Assembly (NCBI GenBank): GCA_030043215.1
Contig: JASHYG010000337.1
Span: forward strand, 1 to 12,455
DNA from: Gammaproteobacteria bacterium
GTDB taxonomy: Bacteria; Pseudomonadota; Gammaproteobacteria; Steroidobacterales; Steroidobacteraceae
Length of the DNA stretch: 12,455 bases
Direction of reading: 5' to 3'
Positions 1 through 5,851 of this stretch are shown piece after piece. The notes under the pieces were generated by a model. The model was given only the letters and a program-made list of their open reading frames with translations, made no database searches and was not told where the DNA came from. The number at the start of each line of letters is the position of its first letter. The first letter of the stretch is position 1. A program made the position numbers and the translations under genes.

Positions 1-1
1 G

Positions 2-403
2 GACGTCGATTTTCGGCATGGCAACGCCTCGGCGATGCCGTTCATGGAGAACTCCTTCGACCTCATTCTGTGCCGGGCCGCGTTCAAGAATTTCACCCAG
101 CCGCTCACCGCGATGAACGAGATGCACCGTGTCCTCAAGCCGGGCGGCCGAGCACTCATCGTCGACCTGCGCAGGGACGCTTCGATGGACGACATCAACG
201 CGTACATCAAGCAGTCGGACCTCGGCTGGGCGAATTCCGTCATCTACAAGGTGACGTTTCGCTACCTGCTGCTCCCGCGAGCCTACTCGAGGCAACAGCT
301 CGTGGAGATGGCCTCGAAATCGGCTTTCGCGGGCGCGCGCATCGATGCCTCCGGGATCGGCTTCGAGGTCACCCTCCAAAAGGACGCTAGGCACTCCTCC
401 TAA
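2..403 (+). CDS. Class I SAM-dependent methyltransferase, C-terminal part (5' end outside window)
   Basis: The reading frame is already open at base 2 and ends at TAA 401-403, giving about 133 residues. The first visible residues, DVDFRHGNASAMPFMENSFD, match the core of Methyltransf_11-type enzymes: the strand and acidic loop before motif II, then the 'LPF.d.SFD' signature. LILCRAAFKNF and 'EMHRVLKPGGRALIVDL' follow, the latter being the classic post-II/motif III block (VLKPGG). The glycine-rich SAM-binding motif I must lie upstream of the window. The enzyme should transfer a methyl group from S-adenosylmethionine, probably in the cytoplasm; the acceptor cannot be told from this fragment. The C-terminal part (about residues 60-133) is helical, as in small-molecule methyltransferases. 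An ATG at 35 is internal, because the conserved motif starts before it. The gene ends just before a hairpin and the blaI-like promoter, so it is probably a separate transcription unit. Confidence 0.85.
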   Translation, partial: DVDFRHGNASAMPFMENSFDLILCRAAFKNFTQPLTAMNEMHRVLKPGGRALIVDLRRDASMDDINAYIKQSDLGWANSVIYKVTFRYLLLPRAYSRQQLVEMASKSAFAGARIDASGIGFEVTLQKDARHSS

Positions 404-409
404 GTCGGC

Positions 410-434
410 GCCCGGGTACTACCGGCTCCCGGGC
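410..434 (+). terminator. Hairpin after the methyltransferase gene, possible terminator
   Basis: GCCCGGG (410-416) and CCCGGGC (428-434) form a perfect 7-bp, all-GC stem with an 11-nt loop, starting 7 nt after the methyltransferase stop codon. No run of T follows, so it is not a textbook intrinsic terminator. It ends only 2 nt before the -35 element of the next gene, which fits a boundary between two transcription units. It could equally help mRNA 3'-end stability. Confidence 0.4.
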
Positions 435-436
435 AC

Positions 437-464
437 TTGACACTATCGTTTATGCGTGTAAACT
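437..464 (+). promoter_or_regulatory. Sigma-70-type promoter of the blaI-like gene
   Basis: A perfect -35 box TTGACA (437-442) is followed after 16 bp by TAAACT (459-464), which matches 4 of 6 positions of TATAAT. Transcription would start near 471, leaving a leader of about 30 nt before the GTG start at 501. The spacer and -10 box are buried in the first inverted repeat (448-463), the expected geometry for repression by the gene's own product. The -35 match is strong; the -10 assignment is inferred. Confidence 0.6.
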
Positions 465-488
465 ACCGGATAGTTTATCGCTGTAAAC
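448..488 (+). promoter_or_regulatory. Tandem operator made of alternating GTTTA/TAAAC half-sites
   Basis: Two 16-bp inverted repeats with the same layout lie 25 bp apart: GTTTATGCGTGTAAAC (448-463) and GTTTATCGCTGTAAAC (473-488). The inner half-sites also form a perfect 7-bp inverted repeat around a 5-bp centre, TAAACTACCGGATAGTTTA (459-477). Four half-sites therefore alternate across the -10 box and the likely transcription start. BlaI/MecI repressors bind as dimers to such dyads (classical sites carry TACA/TGTA cores), and TGTA occurs in both right half-sites here. The position between the promoter and a BlaI-type gene makes autoregulation the natural reading; binding itself is inferred. 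Confidence 0.65.
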
Positions 489-500
489 GCTCGCTCCGCC

Positions 501-890
501 GTGAACCGAGAATTGCCCGCTCCATCGATTACTCAGGCCGAATCCGTGGTCATGGAGGTTCTTTGGCGCCGCAGCCCGCTGCCCAGGGAAGTCATCATGG
601 CTGCGCTTCAACGTGAGCAGCCCTGGCAGGAGGGCACGATCAAGGCGCTCTTGAACCGGCTCTTGCGCAAGAGAGCCGTTCGCGCCGACAAGGACGGGCG
701 GCGTTTTCTATATTCGCCGCTCGTCAGCCGCGATGAGTGGTTACTGACGGAAGGCAAGGGGCTACTGGATCGGCTGTTCTCCGGACGTGTGGCGCCGCTC
801 GCGGCACACTTCAGCCGCCACGGCAAGCTCACCAAGCGCGATATCGCCGATCTGAGACGCCTGCTCGCGGAGCTCGACGATGGCGAATGA
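501..890 (+). CDS. BlaI/MecI/CopY-family transcriptional repressor
   Basis: The product is 129 aa, the usual size for the family. The start is GTG 501, chosen because the winged-helix domain begins directly after it; no good ATG is near. Residues about 9-80 form the winged helix: 'ITQAESVVMEVLWRRSPL' (family ITxAE..VM.vLW), then the recognition part 'GTIKALLNRLLRKRAV' and the wing 'DGRRFLYSPLVSRDEW'. The C-terminal half ('GLLDRLFSGRVAPLAAHF', then 'KLTKRDIADLRRLLAEL') is the dimerisation region in which BlaI/MecI are cleaved when the partner sensor is activated. It should be a dimeric cytoplasmic repressor of its own promoter (see 448-488) and of the overlapping M56 protease gene. There is no beta-lactamase gene in the window, so the wider regulon is unknown. 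The name blaI is not assigned because a beta-lactam role is unproven. Confidence 0.9.
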   Translation: MNRELPAPSITQAESVVMEVLWRRSPLPREVIMAALQREQPWQEGTIKALLNRLLRKRAVRADKDGRRFLYSPLVSRDEWLLTEGKGLLDRLFSGRVAPLAAHFSRHGKLTKRDIADLRRLLAELDDGE

Positions 891-2190
891 CCTCATGAGG
901 TATCTGGTCGGGCTCACGCTCGTCACGAGCCTGGGAATCATCGGGGCGTTGCTCTTACGCCGCGCTGCGCGGCTCGTGTTCGGCCCGGCCGCGTCCTATT
1001 CCACATGGCTGTTCGTGCCGGCCGCAATGGCGGCTGTGTTGCTCCCGCACGTGCGCGATGCCGGCTCTGCACTGCGAATCGCCCTGGCATCCAACTCCGT
1101 TTCCGCGCTTCGCCATGTACTCGACGCATCCGGCGGTCCTTCGATCACTGCCGGGACATCACTCGACTGGCGGACGTGGTCACTCGGAGCTTGGGGCGTT
1201 GGGGTCATGCTCTTCGCTCTATATCTCGGCGGCTTGCAACGCGCATTCATCCGGAGCCTGGGCGCGCTGTCGGGCTCGCGCTCCGTCCTGCGGAGCGAGC
1301 ATTCGGCCGGCTGCCCCGTACTGCTTGGCGTTCTCCGACCAAAGGTCATCTTACCGGCGGATTTCCGTCTGCGGTACACACGACTGGAGCGGCTACTCAT
1401 CTTTTCACATGAACGAACTCATTTGCGGCGGGGCGATACCGCGTGGAACGCTCTTGCCGCATTCATACGGTGCGTATTTTGGTTCAATCCTCTCGTCCAT
1501 CTGGCCGCGATCTGCCTGCGCATCGATCAGGAGCTCGCATGCGACGCCGCGGTCCTGCAGGAACATCCCCGTGCGCGTCGCAGCTACGCGAGCGCCATGC
1601 TGAAAACCCAACTTGCCGACGCAGCCCTGCCCGTCGGCTGCCATTGGCGATCCGTCCACCACCTCAAGGAGCGTCTCCAAATGACCAAGAGACCCATGCC
1701 CGGACGCATACGTCGCACCTGCGGCCACGTGTTTGTCGCTGTTGCCTCCCTGATGATCGGCTATTCGGCGTGGGCCGCCCAGCCCGTCACGGTCGCGCCG
1801 ATCACCGGATCTGGCATTTCCGCGCCGATTACCCAGTCACCTGCAGCGCTCACCTCATCGAGCTCGGTTCGCGTCTATGGGACCGGGGTTTCGGTTGAGA
1901 ATATCGGGGACTTGACGCACGTCGCCGGCCCGAGATTGCGGCTGGTGTTCGATCCGGGAGTTCACTTCGATTGGCAATCGGATCACGTCGCAACGGAGCC
2001 GGACGGAGCGAGGACCCTCGAAGGGCATGTTCGCATCGTCGCCGACGCGGTTCACGTGACGAGGTCCGGAACCCTCGTGACCAAGAGCGTGGTGCAGCCG
2101 GTCATCGCGTACGCGGAACGGGCCGTGCTGACGGCACAGCGAGGCGGGGGATTCACATTGAGCATCGAGAACGGCAGCGTGCAGTTCTAA
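880..2190 (+). CDS. M56-family membrane metalloprotease (BlaR1/MecR1-like sensor without PBP domain)
   Basis: The product is 436 aa. ATG 880 overlaps the repressor gene by 11 bp and has GGAG 7 nt upstream; an in-frame ATG at 895 is an alternative. Hydrophobic segments lie at about residues 8-26, 41-56, 101-119 and 187-212. The gluzincin zinc site is H177-E-R-T-H181 followed by RRGD, with the third ligand probably E218 in QELACD, as in BlaR1/MecR1. A further TM helix is at about 283-300 and ends in an AWAA signal-like site. Everything after residue 300 (about 136 aa) should be periplasmic. In BlaR1/MecR1 this part is a roughly 250-aa penicillin-binding sensor; here it is short, has no SxxK/SxN/KTG set and reads as repetitive beta-structure. 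The expected role is signal-activated cleavage of the BlaI-type repressor encoded in the same operon; the signal is unknown. Confidence 0.88.
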   Translation: MANDLMRYLVGLTLVTSLGIIGALLLRRAARLVFGPAASYSTWLFVPAAMAAVLLPHVRDAGSALRIALASNSVSALRHVLDASGGPSITAGTSLDWRTWSLGAWGVGVMLFALYLGGLQRAFIRSLGALSGSRSVLRSEHSAGCPVLLGVLRPKVILPADFRLRYTRLERLLIFSHERTHLRRGDTAWNALAAFIRCVFWFNPLVHLAAICLRIDQELACDAAVLQEHPRARRSYASAMLKTQLADAALPVGCHWRSVHHLKERLQMTKRPMPGRIRRTCGHVFVAVASLMIGYSAWAAQPVTVAPITGSGISAPITQSPAALTSSSSVRVYGTGVSVENIGDLTHVAGPRLRLVFDPGVHFDWQSDHVATEPDGARTLEGHVRIVADAVHVTRSGTLVTKSVVQPVIAYAERAVLTAQRGGGFTLSIENGSVQF

Positions 2191-2195
2191 AGAGT

Positions 2196-2210
2196 CGGGG
2201 TCCGGTCCCG
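2196..2210. terminator. Weak bidirectional hairpin between convergent genes
   Basis: CGGG (2196-2199) pairs with CCCG (2207-2210) around a 7-nt loop, midway between the M56 protease stop (2190) and the stop of the convergent GIDE-like gene (2242). A T-rich stretch follows on each side (TGTTCTTT on plus; ACTCTTT read on minus), as expected of a shared terminator. The 4-bp stem is short, so this is tentative. Confidence 0.25.
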
Positions 2211-2241
2211 TGTTCTTTGCGTTGATGCGCCGTAGCGCCGC

Positions 2242-3120
2242 TCAAGATAAGGCCCGGCTCAGCGCCCAGGCGCATACCAGGATGCAGGCGAAGCCGAACG
2301 AGAGATAGCCCCACGCGCGAAACTTCTCGCGCCGCTCGAGCCGCTCGGGAGTCATGGGCGCGATCATGAACGGCCTGCCGTCGGTAGGCTGGGAGATGAC
2401 GCTGACGCGCGCGATGTGGGAGCTCAAGTTCTGCGCCTCGCATTCCTTGGCTGCAGCGGCGCGCGCCCTGTCCCATTCCGCTGCGCTGAGCACGCCATCG
2501 TGGTCGGCATCGAAGCGCGCGAGCAGCGTCTTCTGGTCCTGCTTCCACTCATGGAGCTTGGCGGCGATCGCAGCGCTCACATCGCCGGTCTCCGACTGCG
2601 AGCGGAACTCACCGACGACGCACAGATGGGCGTCCACTGCAAGCAGCTGCTCGAGGTAGCGGAAACGGCCGCGGCCCACGCTGACGACGGGTGGAGCTCC
2701 CGAGGGCCGGGGCGAGTCCCCATACCAGGAATTGGAGATAGTCGGCGTGACTTCGGCTTGCACGGGACCCACGAGGCACTGTGCATCGTCGTCCACGAGC
2801 GCGAAGGGCTCGACGCTGGTCGCGCGCTCCACATTGACCCAATTTGATCGGCCCCTCTGGTCCCTGCCCTGTTCCTCGTCAACCCGGAAGTTCCACCATA
2901 CGCACGGCCGCCCGCTGAGCGGTGCGGCGGCCGGCGTGCCCGAGGCCGGCTGTGCGTGCCCCACGACCTTGACGTAACCCTGCGCGGCGGAGCGCACGCG
3001 CACGAGCGGCGTATCGGCAACCGCGCGGTCGCGGCGCATGCGCGAGAAGAATCCATACAGGCCGACGGCCGAGAATATCGCCGCTACGCCGGCGAGGACC
3101 TGGGCGCCCTGGGGGGTCAT
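2242..3120 (-). CDS. GIDE-like two-TM membrane protein with an EF-hand loop
   Basis: The product is 292 aa; the start is ATG 3120-3118 and the stop TGA 2244-2242. A TM helix at about 7-25 and a second at about 270-288 bracket a large soluble region. The region around 36-175 ('VRSAAQGYVKVVGHAQ', 'LSGRPCVWWNFRVDEE', 'FALVDDDAQCLV', 'GEFRS') has the layout of the GIDE domain, first named in the mitochondrial ubiquitin ligase MUL1 and common in bacteria beside lemA; no RING domain is present, so a ligase function should not be assumed. Residues 203-216, FDADHDGVLSAAEW, are a canonical EF-hand loop (D204, D206, D208, G209, S212, E215), suggesting calcium binding. The gene lies 68 bp downstream of lemA on the same strand, so the two are probably one operon. 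The biological role is unknown. The family call rests on motif and neighbour; the EF-hand is directly visible. Confidence 0.75.
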   Translation of the reverse strand: MTPQGAQVLAGVAAIFSAVGLYGFFSRMRRDRAVADTPLVRVRSAAQGYVKVVGHAQPASGTPAAAPLSGRPCVWWNFRVDEEQGRDQRGRSNWVNVERATSVEPFALVDDDAQCLVGPVQAEVTPTISNSWYGDSPRPSGAPPVVSVGRGRFRYLEQLLAVDAHLCVVGEFRSQSETGDVSAAIAAKLHEWKQDQKTLLARFDADHDGVLSAAEWDRARAAAAKECEAQNLSSHIARVSVISQPTDGRPFMIAPMTPERLERREKFRAWGYLSFGFACILVCAWALSRALS

Positions 3121-3188
3121 GTCCGTTCGTCACACCCGCGCGTAAAGGGATCGCTCGGGACAGCTGAGCTGGCTGTGATCTCGGCCCG

Positions 3189-3761
3189 TCAGCGCGAGAA
3201 CGCCGCCTGCAGGTCCACGTCCGCCTTCTCCTCGGGCTGGAAATGCAGCAGCTGCGCCTCCGGAAAATTGCCCATGCCGGCAACCAGCACGCCCGGGAAG
3301 CTCGCGATACGCACGTTGTTGGTATTGACGGCGTCGTTATATGCCTCGCGGCGGTCGGCGATCGCCGTCTCGAGGCCGCTGATGCGCTCCTGCAGATGAC
3401 GGAACGGCTCGCTCGCCTTGAGCTGCGGGTAGTTCTCGGCGACGGCATAGAGGCCCGTGAGGCCTGCGCGCAATTCGCGCTCGGCGGCGCCAAGCGAAGC
3501 GACGTTGCCGGACGTGCGTGCGGCGTCCACGCCTGCGCGGGCGCGCATGACGCGCTCGAGCGTCCCCGCCTCGTATTGCATGTACTGTTTGCAGACCTCG
3601 ACCAGCTTCGGCAGCTCGTCGTGACGCTGCACGAGCAAGACGTCGATGTTGGACCAGGCGAGCTTGACCGCCGCACGCACCTGTACGAGCCCATTGTAGG
3701 TCCCGATGAGGTAGCCAACGACGGCCAGGAAGAGAAACAGCACAGCGAGCAAGCCAATCAT
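3189..3761 (-). CDS. lemA: LemA family protein
   Basis: The product is 190 aa, typical of LemA. The start is ATG 3761-3759, chosen because it begins directly at the N-terminal TM helix (residues 2-20) and has GAGG 9 nt upstream. The frame stays open back to 3866, but those 35 residues (rich in R, G and P) are unlike the family. After the helix comes the hallmark 'YNGLVQVRAAVKLAWSNIDVLL' region (about 22-43), then 'QRHDELPKLVEVCKQY', 'AVAENYPQLKASEPFRHLQ' and 'RREAYNDAVNTNNVRIASFPG', all diagnostic LemA blocks. The fold is a long helical bundle anchored in the inner membrane with the N-terminus outside. Its molecular function is unknown; LemA was first described through an antigenic epitope in Listeria. 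It is the first gene of a probable operon with the GIDE-like gene, a pairing known in many proteobacteria. Confidence 0.93.
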   Translation of the reverse strand: MIGLLAVLFLFLAVVGYLIGTYNGLVQVRAAVKLAWSNIDVLLVQRHDELPKLVEVCKQYMQYEAGTLERVMRARAGVDAARTSGNVASLGAAERELRAGLTGLYAVAENYPQLKASEPFRHLQERISGLETAIADRREAYNDAVNTNNVRIASFPGVLVAGMGNFPEAQLLHFQPEEKADVDLQAAFSR

Positions 3762-4241
3762 GAGATGAATCCTCGCGCGAGGCGGCAAGCGCCCCGCGGA
3801 GCATACCCGCCGTCCCAGAGCAACAGTGTGAATGGCTTGGCACCCTAGACCCGACTGTTTTCCCAATCTCGGGTCCCGGGCGGCGTATCAACAGTGCGCA
3901 GATTGGATTTGTGACGCCGGTCGCGATAGCAGCCGTCGGATCGTCCGGCGCCGGCGGCGACCGCAGCATCTACCGCGACCGAGGCTCGCAGATCCGCGTG
4001 GAAGTGCGGCGGTATATCCGATCGAGGCGGTCGACCTGTTGACAACTGTCAACCCGAACTCCTGACAGAAGCGACTGTCGCGGCATTGCGCGGCGGCCTA
4101 GCCTCTGGCCCTCGTCAGCGGACATTCGGGAGCTCTCATGACCCCAACGAATTCACAGTGCCTCTCGACGGCGCTTCCTCGCGTGCGGATGCGCACGAGC
4201 GCCCCATCCTCGAGATGCCATCGTTCTCTGAGGATCGCACC
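3762..4241. other. Divergent intergenic region between lemA and the esterase gene
   Basis: These 480 bp separate two divergent genes and must hold both promoters. I see no convincing coding sequence: open frames here have no recognisable motifs and read as GC-rich noise. A frame continuous with the esterase reaches back to a TTG at 4086, but its 52 extra residues precede the signal peptide and look non-coding. Notable structures are the palindrome 4038-4053 and the dyad 4064-4079 (listed separately), a GACCCGA/TCGGGTC inverted repeat (3848-3875, 14-nt loop) and the small palindrome CCGGCGCCGG (3945-3954). On the minus strand TATGCT (3805-3800) is a possible lemA -10 box, without a good -35 box. 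Confidence 0.6.
4038..4053 (+). promoter_or_regulatory. 16-bp palindrome, candidate operator upstream of the esterase gene
   Basis: GTTGACAACTGTCAAC has perfect 7-bp arms around a 2-bp centre. Eleven bases further on, a second dyad with a related core follows (GACAG 4064-4068, CTGTC 4075-4079). The left arm contains TTGACA, a perfect -35 box, but no good -10 box lies 16-18 bp downstream. The pair sits about 160-200 bp before the esterase ATG and resembles operators of small dimeric repressors such as TetR or MarR types. No such regulator is encoded in the window, so the owner is unknown. Confidence 0.4.
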
Positions 4242-5807
4242 ATGAGCCTCTTCCCGCCGCTCTGCACACTCGTGATGCTGGCGTGCCTTGGTGTTGCGGG
4301 CGCGGGCGAGCCCTCCGGTCCACCGGTGGTGCGCATCGCGACCGGTCTCCTGCGCGGCCAGCACGACGGCTCGATCGATGTCTTCCGAGGCGTTCCCTAT
4401 GCGATGCCGCCGGTCGGGGCCCTGCGCTTCAGACCCCCGAGGCCGGCCGCGAGATGGAGCGGAGTGAGGACCGCCGAGCAATTTGGCCCCGCCTGCCCGC
4501 AGCCGACCAACGCCAGCTCCGTCGGGAATCTCGGCGGCGACTTCGGTCCCATGAGCGAAGACTGCTTGACGTTGAACATCTGGGCTCCGCACCACGCGCG
4601 CCGGGCCCCCGTCATGGTCTGGATTCACGGGGGTGCGAACCGATTGGCGTCCGGAGCATTCTCCATGTGGGATGGCACCGCCTTCGCGCGCGACGGCGTG
4701 GTCATCGTCAGCTTCAACTATCGCCTCGGCGGTCTCGGTTTCTTCGCCCATCCGGCCCTGACCGCGGAGGCGGCACCCCACGAGCCGCTGGGCAATTACG
4801 CACTGATGGATCAGATCGCGGTGCTGCAATGGGTCCGGCGCAACATCGCGGCCTTCGGCGGCGATCCGAGCAACGTCACGCTCTTTGGCGAGTCCTCCGG
4901 GGCCAATGAGACGCTTTGGCTCATGGCGGCTCAGTCTGCGAGAGATCTGTTCCAGAGGGCGATCGTGGAGTCGGCCGGCGGATGGATCGCGCCGACCACA
5001 CTGGCCGAGCGGGAGCAGGACGGCGTCAAACTGGCTCATCTTGCCGGACTGAACGGCTCCGCAGTGACGGCGGCCGCGCTGCGCGCGCTTCCGGTGAGCG
5101 CATTCCTGGACCCCGCGTTCAATTTCGACTTCGAGCCCTTCATCGACGGACGCTTGGTGACCGAGACGCCCACGCAAGCCTTCGCACGATCCCGATTCGT
5201 GGGACGGCCGCTGATCATCGGCTTCAACAGCTTCGAGGGATCCGTCTGGCGTCCGGACTTCATTTCGCAGCTCGACATTCCGGTCCGCGAGCTCGCCGGT
5301 CTGTATCCGGACAATCTATCCAGTGAGTCGTCGAAACGCCTGCTCTGGGCCGATCAGTACGATGGCGCGCCGTCGCGCTGGATAGCGGCCCGCATGGCGA
5401 GCAAAGCTCCGAGTTATCTCTATCGCTTCGCTTACGTGCCCGAGAGGCAACGGGCGCTCCTGCCTGGGGCACCGCACGGTGGAGAGCTGCCGTTCGTCTT
5501 TGACAGCTGGGATCGATTCAGCGGCGCGGTCGCGAGTGTCTACCGCTTGATGAGCGGAGGGGTCTTTCAGGTGACGGCCCAGGATCGCGCCGTGACCGCG
5601 TTCGTTCACGGCTGCTGGGTCGCCTTTGCGAAGACCGGACGTCCGGATTGTCCAGGGGGACCCGCATGGCCGGAGTACTCGGTCGGTGCCGATCAACTCA
5701 TGGACTTCGACGAGCGCCCCACGGTCGAGCGCGGTGTGCGAAAGGCTCAATTCGATGCGCTCGAGCGCGTGCTGCTGCCACGTGTTCTCGACTCCTCGAA
5801 TCGGTAG
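4242..5807 (+). CDS. Exported type-B carboxylesterase (alpha/beta-hydrolase)
   Basis: The product is 521 aa, normal for the type-B carboxylesterase/cholinesterase family. The start ATG 4242 has GAGG 8 nt upstream and begins a Sec signal peptide (M1 to about A21, cleavage probably near GAG-EP), so the enzyme should be periplasmic or secreted. Family landmarks in order: 'FRGVPYAMPPVGALRFRPP' (48-66), 'SEDCLTLNIW' (105-114), the oxyanion-hole WIHGGAN (127-133), the nucleophile elbow FGESSGA with S218, the acid E332 in GFNSFEGS, and H412 in PHGGELPFVF. The triad is complete, so activity on carboxylic esters is expected. The substrate cannot be read from sequence; lipids, plant esters and xenobiotic esters are all possible. 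It is probably transcribed alone from the 3762-4241 region, though only 44 bp separate it from the sensor kinase gene. The stop is TAG. Confidence 0.93.
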   Translation: MSLFPPLCTLVMLACLGVAGAGEPSGPPVVRIATGLLRGQHDGSIDVFRGVPYAMPPVGALRFRPPRPAARWSGVRTAEQFGPACPQPTNASSVGNLGGDFGPMSEDCLTLNIWAPHHARRAPVMVWIHGGANRLASGAFSMWDGTAFARDGVVIVSFNYRLGGLGFFAHPALTAEAAPHEPLGNYALMDQIAVLQWVRRNIAAFGGDPSNVTLFGESSGANETLWLMAAQSARDLFQRAIVESAGGWIAPTTLAEREQDGVKLAHLAGLNGSAVTAAALRALPVSAFLDPAFNFDFEPFIDGRLVTETPTQAFARSRFVGRPLIIGFNSFEGSVWRPDFISQLDIPVRELAGLYPDNLSSESSKRLLWADQYDGAPSRWIAARMASKAPSYLYRFAYVPERQRALLPGAPHGGELPFVFDSWDRFSGAVASVYRLMSGGVFQVTAQDRAVTAFVHGCWVAFAKTGRPDCPGGPAWPEYSVGADQLMDFDERPTVERGVRKAQFDALERVLLPRVLDSSNR

Positions 5808-5813
5808 CTCCGG

Positions 5814-5831
5814 TCGGCTAAGATGAGCCGA
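5814..5831 (+). terminator. Short hairpin between the esterase and sensor kinase genes
   Basis: TCGGCT (5814-5819) and AGCCGA (5826-5831) form a perfect 6-bp stem with loop AAGATG. It starts 6 nt after the esterase stop and ends 3 nt before the GGGAGG ribosome-binding site of the kinase gene. No T-run follows. It may be a weak terminator or may modulate kinase translation. TAAGAT (5819-5824) inside it could alternatively be a -10 box, but no -35 partner is clear. Confidence 0.25.
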
Positions 5832-5851
5832 ATTGGGAGGCATGATCAGCA

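Noticed and set aside
2242..3120. Calling the GIDE-like protein an E3 ubiquitin ligase
   Set aside because: No RING domain is present and bacteria of this kind lack a ubiquitin system. The name is an annotation carry-over from MUL1.
3762..3866. N-terminal extension of LemA to ATG 3866
   Set aside because: The 35 extra residues are unlike LemA proteins. The ATG at 3761 has GAGG upstream and begins at the TM helix.
3821..3898. Direct repeat CAACAGTG(T/C)G at 3821-3830 and 3889-3898 upstream of lemA
   Set aside because: Two 10-bp copies with one mismatch and no symmetry are close to chance expectation and do not align with a promoter.
4086..4241. Longer esterase start at TTG 4086 (or ATG 4215)
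   Set aside because: The extra residues would precede a clear Sec signal peptide, and ATG 4242 has a better placed ribosome-binding site.
4098..5177. Long open frame on the minus strand (359 codons) opposite the esterase gene
   Set aside because: It lies antisense to a gene with a full catalytic triad and signal peptide. Its translation is rich in Arg, Gly and Ala with no motif, as expected from GC-rich third positions.
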